A stretch of DNA of 46,970 bases from Herbinix sp. (GCA_029239235.1 JAQZBD010000054.1:1-46970); one strand, 5' to 3'; shown: positions 33,165 to 46,948, numbered from the stretch's first letter. Program-made: numbers and translations. The notes: generated from the letters alone by a model not told the origin.

Positions 33165-33857
33165 TTATTTTCCTGCTCTTGTATCGTAATTCTTTAATAA
33201 TATATTATTTTCCAAATGAATGTGCTCATGTAAATCCATCTCTAGCTCCTCCAGAAGCTCAAAAGTCTTACGGTAGGTTCCACAGACACCCTCTGGAATC
33301 TGATAATGCTTTGTTGCATGGCGCAGCTTTTCTAACACTTCACCGGCAGCTTCATGCTCCGTAATAATAATTGCTGACTGTTCGGCAATTTGTTTCTGGT
33401 TAGCTGCTTCATCTTCAAAGGATGGAAATAGCATAGTTTCCTCTCTAAGTAGATGCTGCTCCAGATCCGACTTTAGCATACCATACAGACGATAAACCTC
33501 AAAAAGCTCTGTATGCTTATTTCCATGCACCCTTAAGATGGTTGCTAAAAGCTCAGCGATCTCAGGCAGTGTCTCACGCAGATAATTATGATGACGATCC
33601 TCAATATAAGTGGAAAGAACCGTAGGGCTCATCGTATTAAAGCTAATGTCCTTATAAGTTTCTTCCCTCTCCTTCTGTGCTTCCTCCAAGGCTAGATAGA
33701 TTGCTTCTTCGGATATCCCCTGTTCCTTGATTACCGCACTTAAATTTCTGTGACCCCCGCAGCAAAAATCAATTCCATAACCTCCAAAAATCTTGCTTGC
33801 TCTTGGTAGCTCTGCGACTACACTTCCAATTGTAATATTATGATCTCTAAAATTCAT
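33165..33857 (-). CDS. ric: Iron-sulfur cluster repair di-iron protein RIC (ScdA/YtfE family)
   Basis: RIC proteins repair Fe-S clusters damaged by NO or peroxide. The 230-residue protein has the N-terminal ScdA domain (FGGYGIDFCCGGHRNL, with the adjacent cysteines at about residues 32-33) and a hemerythrin-like domain with the expected histidine/glutamate ligands in RHHNYLRETLPE, HGNKHTELF, EQHLLREETMLFP, ITEHEAAGEV and HEHIHLENNILL. Length is typical. An FNR-like inverted repeat lies about 140 bp upstream. The genes around it (rubrerythrin, Crp/Fnr, DUF1858) suggest a shared nitrosative or oxidative stress function. Confidence 0.93.
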   Translation of the reverse strand: MNFRDHNITIGSVVAELPRASKIFGGYGIDFCCGGHRNLSAVIKEQGISEEAIYLALEEAQKEREETYKDISFNTMSPTVLSTYIEDRHHNYLRETLPEIAELLATILRVHGNKHTELFEVYRLYGMLKSDLEQHLLREETMLFPSFEDEAANQKQIAEQSAIIITEHEAAGEVLEKLRHATKHYQIPEGVCGTYRKTFELLEELEMDLHEHIHLENNILLKNYDTRAGK

Positions 33858-33999
33858 AAAAGCCTCCTATTCTGCTTACCCTCTTGAAAGCACCATGGCT
33901 TCAAAATGATAGCGTAACATAATGTGATTATATTTATTAACTCCGGTTTCTTAATGTCTTTTGTTGTTATCAGTATAATCGAGACTTAACGAATGTTCT

Positions 34000-34013
34000 G
34001 TGATTGTAATCAA
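34000..34013. promoter_or_regulatory. FNR-like site upstream of ric
   Basis: GTGATTGTAATCAA has the form (T/G)TGAT-N4-ATCAA, about 143 bp upstream of the ric start. The rest of 33858-34080 is AT-rich and carries no gene. Confidence 0.45.
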
Positions 34014-34081
34014 ATGTATCATTTTAATAATTCATAAATTATGAACGGATGAAATAAATAAATAAAATAAATAAACAAAAT

Positions 34082-34133
34082 AAAAAACTATCAGACCTTA
34101 GCATAAACTGAGTATTCATGCTCTATCTGATAG
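34082..34133 (-). terminator. Terminator after the Crp/Fnr gene
   Basis: CTATCAGA/TCTGATAG outer and AGCAT/ATGCT inner stems are followed on the minus strand by TTTTTTATTTTG, about 35 bp past the stop codon. Confidence 0.8.
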
Positions 34134-34166
34134 CCCTAATTTAGATTTTTGTTTTCTATTTTACCC

Positions 34167-34877
34167 TTATCCTGCAATTTCTTGCAATGCTTTCGTATCA
34201 AGAATTAATATGGATTTATTATTAACAGACCTTATTACACCATCATTCTCTAACTGTCCCAGCTTTCGGCTTAAGGTTTCTCTGGCAACACCCAAATAGT
34301 TAGCGATTCCTTCCCTGCTAAGAGGTAACTGCACTAAGATTCCTTGGGAATTCTGTATTCCGTATTTGGAGGCAAACTCCAAAAGGATTCCCCCTACTCT
34401 GTTATCCACATTACGGACTCCCATACCCTGCATTGCATTTTCTAATCGAGCCATTCGTTCCCCTAGCTCCGAGATAATTTTTATCGCAATATCCGGATGG
34501 TGAGAAAGAATATTTTGAAACTCTGTTTTTGACAAGGAACAGGCTTGTACCGACTGAAGTGCTTCTACATTAAAAGTGGCTGTCCTATCGGTAAGCAGAT
34601 TTGTCTCTCCAAAAAAATCACCTTCCGAAAACACATATAATATCTGCTCCCTGCCATCCGGTGTGTATTTGAATGCTTTTACACTTCCACCATTGATAAT
34701 CGTAATTGCTTCTGACTTTTCCCCTTCACGCAAAAGAAATTCACCCTTCTTATATTCCCTATGTAGGATCAGATCTGCAATTTTCCCCAAGTCATCCTTA
34801 CTAAGGGAAGAAAATATAGGAACCTTATGAATACATAGGTCATTTTGACAATGAAGGCACCTGCAAGTTTCTTTCAT
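34167..34877 (-). CDS. Crp/Fnr family transcriptional regulator with an N-terminal cysteine cluster
   Basis: This 236-residue regulator has a cyclic-nucleotide-binding-type domain (about residues 20-140; GEFLLREGE, GDFFGETNLLTDRTA) and a C-terminal winged helix with LSREGIANYLGVARETLSRK. N-terminal cysteines C5, C7, C10 and C15 plus C113 give four-plus-one cysteines in positions reminiscent of FNR (three N-terminal plus one central), so an O2- or NO-sensitive Fe-S cluster is plausible. The recognition helix RETLSR combines residues of CRP (R-E...R) and FNR (E..SR), compatible with GTGA-type half-sites. Two such sites occur in this window. It has its own promoter and terminator. Confidence 0.9.
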   Translation of the reverse strand: MKETCRCLHCQNDLCIHKVPIFSSLSKDDLGKIADLILHREYKKGEFLLREGEKSEAITIINGGSVKAFKYTPDGREQILYVFSEGDFFGETNLLTDRTATFNVEALQSVQACSLSKTEFQNILSHHPDIAIKIISELGERMARLENAMQGMGVRNVDNRVGGILLEFASKYGIQNSQGILVQLPLSREGIANYLGVARETLSRKLGQLENDGVIRSVNNKSILILDTKALQEIAG

Positions 34878-34933
34878 TCTATGTCACCTCTTTGAGTTTA
34901 TTTTAACTATTAATCGTTTTAGTCATATACTAA

Positions 34934-34962
34934 ACAGTAATTGAGAAACCGCATCTTGTCAA
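34934..34962 (-). promoter_or_regulatory. Promoter of the Crp/Fnr gene
   Basis: Consensus TTGACA (34962-34957), a 17-bp spacer and TACTGT (34939-34934) lie about 57 bp upstream of the start. The -10 match is weak. Confidence 0.4.
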
Positions 34963-34985
34963 TCCCTTTCAATGAAATCTGCATA

Positions 34986-35022
34986 GAAAAACACTCCGCC
35001 CTCTAAGATAAGAAGACGGAGC
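34986..35022 (-). terminator. Terminator of the V-type ATPase operon
   Basis: GCTCCGTCTTC pairs with GAGGGCGGAGTG, then GTTTTTCT on the minus strand, about 45 bp after the subunit D stop. Confidence 0.7.
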
Positions 35023-35065
35023 ATCTAATTGCATATTTAGTTCTATACGGTTTCGTATTGAGAGC

Positions 35066-35737
35066 TTATGCTTCAAGTGATTCCCGCTCATTATAACGAT
35101 GAGCCTTTTCAAGCATCATATCCTTTACCTTCATAAGACGAATCTGGGTACTGCGCTCATTCTCATCCAGCTTCATTACAATGAATTTAATCTTTTCCCG
35201 AAGCTCCGGAATCATAACATGCTCCAGAGCATTCACGCGGCGTCTTGTTTTTTCAATCTCAGCCGCCATGAGCTGGCAGGACTTCTCAATCTGTGCCAGC
35301 CTTAGCATATCCGGTAAAATCTCTTGCAAGGACAATACTGCATCATCCAGATCACTGGAGGTAAAAGCAAAACCATAGGAATAAATATCATTCAAATCCG
35401 GTGTTTTGGTTCGATATTCGAACTGTGGAATATCCACACTCATGACATTTTTTTTGGAGGTATCCAAAAATACTTCCTGCTTTGAAGCCATTAAGGACAC
35501 CTTTAGAACCTCTTCCTGCATGGAGGATCTGGCTAATACAAAATTCTTATTTGCAGCCAGAATACCTTGTTCTACTTTTTCACGGAGTGACTTGTTCTCC
35601 CGTACCAAATCCAGGAACTGCCGCATCAGCTCATCTCGCTTATCCTTAAGTAGCTTATGCCCGCGAATGGCTGTTGTCAGCTTCTTTTTTAGCTTGGTCA
35701 GCTCCATTCGAGTCGGATTTACTTGTGTCTTAGCCAA
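35066..35737 (-). CDS. ntpD: V-type ATP synthase subunit D (central shaft)
   Basis: Subunit D forms the rotating shaft inside the A3B3 head, like gamma in F-type enzymes. The 223-residue protein is almost wholly helical, with the conserved start VNPTRMELTKLKKKLTTAIR, KRDELMRQFLDLV and the C-terminal RRVNALEHVMIPELREKIKF helix, both antiparallel coiled-coil parts. It is last in the operon, 13 bp after ntpB, and is followed by a terminator. Length is normal. Confidence 0.95.
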   Translation of the reverse strand: MAKTQVNPTRMELTKLKKKLTTAIRGHKLLKDKRDELMRQFLDLVRENKSLREKVEQGILAANKNFVLARSSMQEEVLKVSLMASKQEVFLDTSKKNVMSVDIPQFEYRTKTPDLNDIYSYGFAFTSSDLDDAVLSLQEILPDMLRLAQIEKSCQLMAAEIEKTRRRVNALEHVMIPELREKIKFIVMKLDENERSTQIRLMKVKDMMLEKAHRYNERESLEA

Positions 35738-35750
35738 GAATTAGCACCTC

Positions 35751-37124
35751 CTACTCTTTCCCGTAATACTGATCCAGTAATTCGTCCTTAATTCTCTTTA
35801 GCTCAGTTCTTGGTAAAATCTTTAGCAGCTTCCAGCCAAGATTCAGGGTTTCCTCAATATCTCGGTTTGTCTGATATCCCTGGGATACGTATTCAGTCTC
35901 GAAAGCATCCGCAAATTTAGCATATAACAAATCTATATCCGTCAATGCTGCTTCTCCAAGTACGACCATCAACTCCTTTGCTTCCTTGCCTCTTGCATAG
36001 GCAGCAAAAATCTGGTTCATCGTATTGGCATGATCCTTCCTTGTCTTTCCTTCTCCGATACCCTTGTCCTTCAGACGGGAAAGGGAAGGCAGTACATCAA
36101 TGGGAGGCTGAACACTCTTACGATATAATTCTCGGCTAAGAATGATCTGTCCTTCTGTGATATAACCGGTTAAGTCAGGAATTGGATGAGTCTTATCATC
36201 CTCCGGCATGGTCAGAATCGGAATCATCGTAATACTTCCGTTCTTCCCCTTCTTTCTGCCGGCTCTCTCATAGAGGGAAGCCAGGTCAGTATACATATAT
36301 CCCGGATAACCACGGCGTCCCGGAACCTCTTTTCGGGCAGCAGAGACTTCACGCAAGGAATCTGCATAATTGGTTATATCTGTTAGGATAACAAGTACAT
36401 GCATATCCTTTTCGAACGCGAGATATTCTGCTGCTGTTAAAGCCATACGCGGTGTGGAGATACGCTCTACCGCCGGGTCATTGGCAAGATTAACAAACAT
36501 AACGGTTCTATCAATGGCTCCTGTCTCACGGAAGCTTTCCGTAAAGAAGTTCGCTTCCTCAAAGGTAATACCCATAGCTGCAAATACAACCGCAAAGGGC
36601 TCAGTGGTGCCGCGAACCTTCGCCTGCTTTGCAATCTGTGCTGCCAGATCCGCATGGGGCAAACCACTGGCAGAAAAGATTGGCAGCTTTTGACCACGAA
36701 CTAATGTATTTAATCCATCAATGGCAGATACACCTGTTTGGATAAATTCCTGAGGATAATTTCTTGCCGCAGGATTCATAGGCAAACCATTGATATCCAT
36801 ACGCTTATCCGGCAGAATCTCCGGACCGTTATCGATCGGTCGTCCCAAGCCATCAAATACACGGCTTAGCATATCCTCCGATACACCCAGCTCCATGCTT
36901 CTTCCCAAGAAGCGAACCTTACTGCTTGCCAGGTTAATACCGGCGGAGTTTTCAAAAAGCTGCACCAGGGCATTTCCGCCATCAATTTCAAGAACACGGC
37001 AGCGACGCTTTTCACCGCTTGCCAGCTCAATCTCCGCCAGTTCATCAAAGGCTACATTTTCAACACCCTTAACCAGCATAAGAGGACCCGCAACCTCTTG
37101 TATCGTTCTATACTCCTTTGGCAT
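35751..37124 (-). CDS. ntpB: V-type ATP synthase subunit B (non-catalytic head subunit)
   Basis: Subunit B alternates with A in the A3B3 head and binds nucleotide at the interface without catalysis. The 457-residue protein has the conserved beginning [19 protein letters not shown], the site where the P-loop is replaced ([20 protein letters not shown], about residue 150), [20 protein letters not shown], and [26 protein letters not shown] sits just upstream. The start codon overlaps, as TAATG, a stop codon in the frame of a displaced ntpA tail (37124-37168). Confidence 0.96.
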   Translation of the reverse strand: MPKEYRTIQEVAGPLMLVKGVENVAFDELAEIELASGEKRRCRVLEIDGGNALVQLFENSAGINLASSKVRFLGRSMELGVSEDMLSRVFDGLGRPIDNGPEILPDKRMDINGLPMNPAARNYPQEFIQTGVSAIDGLNTLVRGQKLPIFSASGLPHADLAAQIAKQAKVRGTTEPFAVVFAAMGITFEEANFFTESFRETGAIDRTVMFVNLANDPAVERISTPRMALTAAEYLAFEKDMHVLVILTDITNYADSLREVSAARKEVPGRRGYPGYMYTDLASLYERAGRKKGKNGSITMIPILTMPEDDKTHPIPDLTGYITEGQIILSRELYRKSVQPPIDVLPSLSRLKDKGIGEGKTRKDHANTMNQIFAAYARGKEAKELMVVLGEAALTDIDLLYAKFADAFETEYVSQGYQTNRDIEETLNLGWKLLKILPRTELKRIKDELLDQYYGKE

Positions 37125-37168
37125 TAGGCTTCCTCCTCATTCAATAAATGATTTAACTCTTTATTTAA
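37124..37168 (-). pseudogene. Displaced C-terminal tail of ntpA in another frame
   Basis: In a frame different from annotated ntpA, this stretch reads [14 protein letters not shown] and stops as TAATG on the ntpB start. It looks like the final helix of an A subunit. Together with the early ntpA stop at 37165 it suggests an indel at the junction. Confidence 0.5.
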
Positions 37169-38811
37169 ATCGGTAATTTTACAATACCATCAATTGAAGC
37201 ACCTTTTTCCAGATAACCAAGTGCCATATCATAATAATGTATTACCAGCTCCATCATTAGATACTGCTTATGAAGATCTGTATAGGTATCCACCTCATGG
37301 AAGGCATCCTGATGTAAATAGTCTTCACGAATCGATCTTGCTGCTTCCAGCTTGAGACGATCCGGCGCAGATAATGCATCCATACCAACCAGCTTTACAA
37401 TCTCATCAAGCTCTGCTTCATCATTAAGAAGGCGCATCATTCTTGCCCGCAGATCCTGCCAGCGCTCATCCACATTTGCATTAAACCATTTGCTTAGGTT
37501 ATACAGAGAATAGCTGGATAACCAGTTAATTGCCGGGAAATGTCTTCGATATGCCAGGTTTGCATCCAAGCCCCAGAATACCTTCACAATACGAAGGGTT
37601 GCCTGGGATACCGGCTCTGATATATCACCACCGGGAGGAGAAACTGCTCCAATCGCTGATAATGCTCCTTCTCTTCCGTCCTTACCCAGAGATATTACAC
37701 GGCCTGCTCTTTCATAAAATTGTGCCAGACGGCTTGCCAGATATGCAGGGTAGCCTTCTTCACCAGGCATTTCTTCCAGTCGTCCGGACATTTCACGAAG
37801 TGCCTCAGCCCAACGGGAAGTTGAATCTGCCATTAACGCAACAGAATAACCCATATCACGGAAATATTCTGCAATTGTAATACCGACATAGATGGAAGCT
37901 TCACGGGCAGCAACGGGCATATCAGAGGTATTTGCGATTAAGACAGTTCGCTCCATCAAAGATTTTCCCGTCTTTGGATCCTTTAATTCCGGGAATTCAT
38001 TCAGAACGTCCGTCATCTCATTACCACGCTCACCGCAGCCGATGTATACGACAATATCTGCTTCCGACCATTTTGCCAGCTGGTGCTGAACCACTGTTTT
38101 ACCACTGCCGAAGGGTCCGGGAACAGCCGCAACACCACCCTTTGCAATGGGGAACAGAGTATCAATAACACGTTGTCCGGTAACCAGCGGTTTATCCGGA
38201 GATAACTTTTGTTTGTAAGGTCTGCCGACACGAACAGGCCATTTCTGCATCATGGTAATATTAACACTCGTGCCGTCTTCTTTTTCCAAAACAGCAATGG
38301 TATCAACAACTGTAAAATCTCCTTCGGAAATAGATTTGATTCTACCCTTCACGCCATTCGGGATCATTATCTTCTGAATAACAACCTCTGTTTCCAAGAC
38401 AGTACCGATAATATCGCCCGCCTCAACCTCTGCTCCGATTTCAACCGTAGGAAGGAAATGCCATAGAGTATCACGCTTTAAGGAAGGTATCTCCACACCA
38501 CGCTTTAAATTCGTGCCGGTAGCCTCCATAATATCTACAAGCGGACGCTGAATACCATCAAAGATGCTTCCAATCAGTCCTGGTCCCAGTTCAACACTTA
38601 ATGGCGCACCCGTAGATTCGACCGGCTCTCCCGGTCCTAAACCGGAGGTTTCCTCATAAACCTGTACGGATGCCAGGTCGCCATGTATCTCAATGATTTC
38701 ACCGATCAGACGCTGTTCACTTACACGAACCACGTCAAACATGTTGGCATCACGCATTCCCTGCGCAATTACCAAAGGACCGGCAACTTTTTTTATGGTG
38801 CCTTTGCTCAT
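37165..38811 (-). CDS. ntpA: V-type ATP synthase subunit A (catalytic), C-terminus shortened
   Basis: Subunit A hydrolyses or makes ATP. The 548-residue protein has the beta-barrel start [17 protein letters not shown], the non-homologous insert (about residues 110-190), the intact P-loop [13 protein letters not shown] (about 232), [12 protein letters not shown] with the catalytic glutamate, and [18 protein letters not shown]. All catalytic parts are present. Family members are usually about 580-600 residues. Here the protein ends at IVKLPI, where others continue for some 30-40 residues. The missing last helix appears readable in another frame immediately after (37168-37124). It may be functional but truncated, or affected by a sequencing error. 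Confidence 0.93.
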   Translation of the reverse strand: MSKGTIKKVAGPLVIAQGMRDANMFDVVRVSEQRLIGEIIEIHGDLASVQVYEETSGLGPGEPVESTGAPLSVELGPGLIGSIFDGIQRPLVDIMEATGTNLKRGVEIPSLKRDTLWHFLPTVEIGAEVEAGDIIGTVLETEVVIQKIMIPNGVKGRIKSISEGDFTVVDTIAVLEKEDGTSVNITMMQKWPVRVGRPYKQKLSPDKPLVTGQRVIDTLFPIAKGGVAAVPGPFGSGKTVVQHQLAKWSEADIVVYIGCGERGNEMTDVLNEFPELKDPKTGKSLMERTVLIANTSDMPVAAREASIYVGITIAEYFRDMGYSVALMADSTSRWAEALREMSGRLEEMPGEEGYPAYLASRLAQFYERAGRVISLGKDGREGALSAIGAVSPPGGDISEPVSQATLRIVKVFWGLDANLAYRRHFPAINWLSSYSLYNLSKWFNANVDERWQDLRARMMRLLNDEAELDEIVKLVGMDALSAPDRLKLEAARSIREDYLHQDAFHEVDTYTDLHKQYLMMELVIHYYDMALGYLEKGASIDGIVKLPI

Positions 38812-38840
38812 ATTAAACTTATACTCCTTTCACAGATTGG

Positions 38841-38891
38841 CAATTTTGTACACAGTACAAAATTGTGTGTGAAGATGCTTCTCCTTCACAC
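38841..38891 (-). promoter_or_regulatory. Two intercistronic hairpins between V-ATPase F-type-subunit and A genes
   Basis: On the minus strand, GTGTGAAG-9 nt-CTTCACAC (38891-38867) is followed by CAATTTTGTAC-3 nt-GTACAAAATTG (38865-38841). Both stems are perfect. No T-run follows, so they are more likely mRNA processing or stability elements than terminators. The gap of 133 bp is by far the longest in the operon. Confidence 0.55.
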
Positions 38892-38944
38892 TTTTCACCT
38901 GCTTTTTCAATATTTGTTATAGACATTATATCTGTCATAGCTGC

Positions 38945-39265
38945 TTAATCATTGTTGAATATGATATCAGAGCCAACTGCGCGCTCCACAGATTTTTTAA
39001 CATTTCTCATTCCCCTGCCTGTATTGCCCGACACACCGGGAATCGGTATGATAGCAGGCAAATAGCTTGTTATATGACGGTCGATCTCTGCTTCAAGCTC
39101 GGCTTGCAGGCTTTCCGTAATATAGATAATCGCATATTGGCCTTCTACTAAGGTCTTTAACAGCTTTGCAGCTTCTTCCTTTTCTGTTACAGGGTATGTG
39201 TCAAGCCCCAATGCTGCAAAACCATAGATACTATCCTGGTCGCCGATTACAGCTACTTTATACAT
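38945..39265 (-). CDS. ntpG: V-type ATP synthase subunit F (central stalk; NtpG in Enterococcus naming)
   Basis: A 106-residue Rossmann-like protein that binds the shaft subunit D and helps regulate the motor. The start YKVAVIGDQDSIYGFAALGL is the family signature, followed by EGQYAIIYITESLQAELE and the C-terminal VSGNTGRGMRNVKKSVERAV. It overlaps the end of the subunit C gene by 8 bp. A 133-bp hairpin-containing gap separates it from ntpA. Confidence 0.92.
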   Translation of the reverse strand: MYKVAVIGDQDSIYGFAALGLDTYPVTEKEEAAKLLKTLVEGQYAIIYITESLQAELEAEIDRHITSYLPAIIPIPGVSGNTGRGMRNVKKSVERAVGSDIIFNND

Positions 39266-40226
39266 ACATATCCCTCATTCTTTCCCGGATGAAACCGTCA
39301 TCAATTTCATTTCGTTTTCCCGAAAGTAAGATGCGTACCGTTTTTATCTCATTCTCTCGTGCCAGAATATAGGCAGCCAGAGGAGAGATGGTAAACGGAT
39401 TTGATTTTTGGGGCCTGATGTGCTTCATAATTAAATTATCACACCAACGCTCAAAGGCTGAGGAGGATTCTTTGATTGCTTCTACCGCATCCGCATAATC
39501 AGTAAATTGCAAATACTGATATATGGACTCCAGACTTTCCAGGGCAGCACTTATTAATTTATTCTTGTCAAGTGAAGCACAATCTGCTATGGAGCGTTCC
39601 AGGAATGCTCTGGATTTGCGGGTTTTATTGCTGCGAACCGCAATGTTAATATTCGCTGCCGCCACCTTTAATTCAGCGTATTTTGCCAATAGCTCCACCT
39701 TAGATTCCTTACATTTTCTAAGCATTGTCTCTAAGGCTGCTTTGTCAAGAATCACGTCACATAACTGACTATCACCGGTATGCAATAAAACCTGATATGC
39801 CTCATCAGCACTTTTTTGCATATGTTCAGGAAGCGCTGAAAAATTGTGCTCTTTTACTGAGTTCAGGATTACATCAACAGGAACAGTTCCCTGCGTGATA
39901 TAGATATCGTCTTGCTTTGAATCAGTGTATACCTGCTTAATGGCAGCCTTGAGATTGTGATAGTCATTGGTGTATAGGAACATGTTGAATACAGAGATAT
40001 CCTCAACCAATTCTTTCATCAGATTCCAGATCTTGTCTCGCTCAACCCTTAACATTTCCTCAGAATCTTCTTCCCCGGTTTTCCCCCAGCCTTTTTCTGA
40101 CAGTAATTTTAAACATTCTTTCTCACTTTTGCAGTTAAGCAGCTGGTCAATCTCGGACTTGCTAAGAAGAAGCAGCTCCTTGGAACGAATCCGGGCTACT
40201 GCATAAGTGTAAAGCTGTTCTGCCAT
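39258..40226 (-). CDS. ntpC: V-type ATP synthase subunit C (rotor-stalk socket; V0 d-like)
   Basis: Subunit C couples the central stalk to the membrane ring. The 322-residue helical protein has YTYAVARIRSKELLLLSKSEIDQLL at the start (key YAVARIRSKE), DYHNLKAAIKQVYTD in the first third, and a C-terminus with NPFTISPLAAYILARENEIK and VRILLSGKRNEI, matching the family. It lies 21 bp after the subunit E gene and overlaps the next gene by 8 bp. Confidence 0.92.
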   Translation of the reverse strand: MAEQLYTYAVARIRSKELLLLSKSEIDQLLNCKSEKECLKLLSEKGWGKTGEEDSEEMLRVERDKIWNLMKELVEDISVFNMFLYTNDYHNLKAAIKQVYTDSKQDDIYITQGTVPVDVILNSVKEHNFSALPEHMQKSADEAYQVLLHTGDSQLCDVILDKAALETMLRKCKESKVELLAKYAELKVAAANINIAVRSNKTRKSRAFLERSIADCASLDKNKLISAALESLESIYQYLQFTDYADAVEAIKESSSAFERWCDNLIMKHIRPQKSNPFTISPLAAYILARENEIKTVRILLSGKRNEIDDGFIRERMRDMYV

Positions 40227-40247
40227 ATCATCACCCTCCCTTCGGAA

Positions 40248-40847
40248 TTAATCTGCAAACAGTAAGGAATAAACTTTATCCTGCAGGGTATCTTTTTCAG
40301 CAGAGAAAAGTGCATCAAAGGAGCAGTTTTCTTCAATATCCCCGTAGATTAATAAAAAACCACCATCCAGATTTGCAGTTTTCTCTGATACGGTCAATTC
40401 CGCAAGGGGTCGATTTGATAATGCATTTTTTAGAAGTTCATTAAAATCTGCCGGAAGACGTCTTATATCAGCAGCAGAAAATTGAATTTGTCCTGCACTG
40501 TCGTGTGCATATTTCTTTACCATACTTAAAATAATTTCGATATATTCCAAAGCCGGTAGCTCTGCCAAAGAACTTCTGGCTTTCGCTATTGTACTGCTGA
40601 TCAGCTGCTGCTTTGTCTCTAAAAGAATTTTTCTCTCCTGCAAGGCTGCCGCTGATTCAGAACGATTCATGATATCTCTTACATCAAGCTCTGCTTTTTC
40701 AGCAATCTGAGCTTCTTTTTTCTCAGCTTCTGATTTGGCTGCAGCCAGGATTTCCTGAGCCTGCCGATTAGCTTCCTCAAGGATCTTGTCTGCGACCAGC
40801 TGGGCTTCATCGTTAATGGCCTTCAATATCTTTTCTAATCCAGTCAT
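40248..40847 (-). CDS. ntpE: V-type ATP synthase subunit E (peripheral stalk)
   Basis: Subunit E pairs with the small coiled-coil subunit to form the peripheral stalks. The 199-residue protein has a long charged N-terminal helix (ADKILEEANRQAQEILAAAK, EAEKKEAQIAEKAELD) and a globular C-terminal domain containing NLDGGFLLIYGDIEENCSFD, the conserved GG-hairpin. I start at ATG 40847, preceded by a strong GGAGG. An upstream in-frame ATG at 40889 would include a small hairpin in coding sequence. Confidence 0.9.
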   Translation of the reverse strand: MTGLEKILKAINDEAQLVADKILEEANRQAQEILAAAKSEAEKKEAQIAEKAELDVRDIMNRSESAAALQERKILLETKQQLISSTIAKARSSLAELPALEYIEIILSMVKKYAHDSAGQIQFSAADIRRLPADFNELLKNALSNRPLAELTVSEKTANLDGGFLLIYGDIEENCSFDALFSAEKDTLQDKVYSLLFAD

Positions 40848-40862
40848 TTTAGCCTCCATTTT

Positions 40863-40878
40863 CACCGCGTCTGCGGTG
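40863..40878 (-). promoter_or_regulatory. Small intercistronic hairpin between ntpK and ntpE
   Basis: CACCGC-agac-GCGGTG on the minus strand lies 26 nt after the ntpK stop. It could stabilise the 3' end of the ntpK message, whose product is needed in the highest copy number. Confidence 0.4.
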
Positions 40879-40904
40879 CCATTTTCCATGCTCTCTATTT
40901 AGTG

Positions 40905-43407
<2,503 letters not shown>

Positions 43408-43477
43408 ACTTCATACACCTCCTCGCTGTTTACTTGGTATAAATCCAATCTCTTATCCCACGGTTGGCATTCATCCA

Positions 43478-43795
43478 TCAATTTGCATGGATGACACTAG
43501 CGAGAATCATACGAATTGCCTCCTCTTCCTTTTGAAGAGCCATTTCCTTCATAAGTGAAACTTCATTCTCTGATCTTAATTTAGCTGCTTCTAACAGCTC
43601 AGCTCCCTTTTGATTTGCAGCAGCTTGTTTTTGCTTCGCTTGCTCCAAAGCTTGCTTTGTTATTGAATCAATTAATTCTCTGGCTCTGCGCTCTGCTTCT
43701 GAAATGATTGTTTCCTTACGTTTTAAAGCCTCCTGTTCCTTAACAGTTGCGTCTAATTCTGCTTGTCGTACTGCTTGTACCGTTTCTTTTGCCAT
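43478..43795 (-). CDS. ntpF: V-type ATP synthase small peripheral-stalk subunit (G/H-like; NtpF in Enterococcus naming)
   Basis: A 105-residue, nearly all-helical, alanine/glutamate/lysine-rich protein (ETVQAVRQAELDATVKEQEA, AERRARELIDSITKQALEQ) of the kind that forms a right-handed coiled coil with subunit E. Sequence identity in such stalk proteins is low, so assignment rests on coiled-coil character, size and position as first gene, where Enterococcus hirae has ntpF. It has a promoter about 80 bp upstream. Confidence 0.85.
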   Translation of the reverse strand: MAKETVQAVRQAELDATVKEQEALKRKETIISEAERRARELIDSITKQALEQAKQKQAAANQKGAELLEAAKLRSENEVSLMKEMALQKEEEAIRMILASVIHAN

Positions 43796-43874
43796 TCATT
43801 CACCTCCGCATCCTAAAGTTATATTTAAATATATATTGCTATCGTAAAAAATAGAAAGAATTGAATCCTCCCTT

Positions 43875-43903
43875 ATTATATACGATAGAAAAGTAATATT
43901 CAA
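43875..43903 (-). promoter_or_regulatory. Promoter of the V-type ATPase operon
   Basis: TTGAAT (43903-43898), a 17-bp spacer and a consensus TATAAT (43880-43875) lie 80 bp upstream of the first gene. The rest of 43904-44096 is AT-rich with no gene that I can support. Confidence 0.65.
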
Positions 43904-44096
43904 CAAAATATGTGGCAATAATTACAATCTCGATCATTTCATGGCAGAATATTGAGATATTTTTAACAATATACCCCTGTCTCATCTTAATATTATTGTA
44001 TGATTTTAAAAACAATCTTCTTTTTTTTTTTAAATCCACCAAAAGTATCTCTGAAATATCAATTGAAATCTACTATATTTTTACTGCAGCAAGTTG

Positions 44097-44157
44097 AAAA
44101 AATGCTCCCCTAGTGTCATTCATTCATACAAATGATACCACAAGGGGAGCATTTTTT
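44097..44157. terminator. Strong terminator after the F-type ATP synthase operon
   Basis: A 15-bp perfect stem (AAAAAATGCTCCCCT / AGGGGAGCATTTTTT) with an inner GTCATT/AATGAT pairing lies 30 bp past the atpC stop. T-runs on both strands would allow bidirectional action. Confidence 0.85.
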
Positions 44158-44186
44158 ATTCATCAATATTTACTAAAAATATATAT

Positions 44187-44597
44187 TTATTTCATTCGTC
44201 TCTTTACCACCTTTAGTCGATTTACAGCACGATTCATTGCTGCCATCGTCTGATAATATTCCATAGTGCTCAGCTTCTGGCGCAGTTTTTCCTCCGCTTG
44301 TAATTTTGCTTCTTCGGCACGATGTAAATCAATGTCTTCCGGACGTTCAATCGTATCTGCAAGAATGATTACCCGACCAGGAGTAATCTCCACAATACCA
44401 TCGCTTACTGCGGCATAATGCCATTCATCCTCCGACTTATATCTTAACTCACCTGCACGTAAGCAGGTAACCATCGGTTCATGATCTGCCATGATACCGA
44501 ATTCACCATCAATACCGGGGAACACGAGCATATCACAGTCCCCTTGATAGAAGGGATGATCACTTGCTATAATTGCAATTTGAAATTTTGCAGCCAT
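44187..44597 (-). CDS. atpC: F-type ATP synthase subunit epsilon
   Basis: Epsilon sits on the central stalk and can inhibit ATP hydrolysis. The 136-residue protein has the N-terminal beta-sandwich (YQGDCDMLVFPGIDGEFGIM, with the family's G-E-FG-I-M-H pattern) and a C-terminal two-helix arm (AEEAKLQAEEKLRQKL, MAAMNRAVNRLKVVKRR). It follows atpD by 46 bp and ends the F-type operon. Confidence 0.93.
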   Translation of the reverse strand: MAAKFQIAIIASDHPFYQGDCDMLVFPGIDGEFGIMADHEPMVTCLRAGELRYKSEDEWHYAAVSDGIVEITPGRVIILADTIERPEDIDLHRAEEAKLQAEEKLRQKLSTMEYYQTMAAMNRAVNRLKVVKRRMK

Positions 44598-44643
44598 AGT
44601 TCCTCCTTTATCTGATTATACCAATTCGAATGACAAAACAATG

Positions 44644-46936
<2,293 letters not shown>

Positions 46937-46948
46937 ATAAACCTCCAT

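Noticed and set aside
36370-36693. Open frame of 107 codons opposite ntpB.
   Set aside because: Reverse-strand shadow of a conserved gene.
43839-44042. A 67-codon open frame on the minus strand upstream of the V-ATPase operon.
   Set aside because: AT-rich composition, no family character, and it contains the operon promoter.
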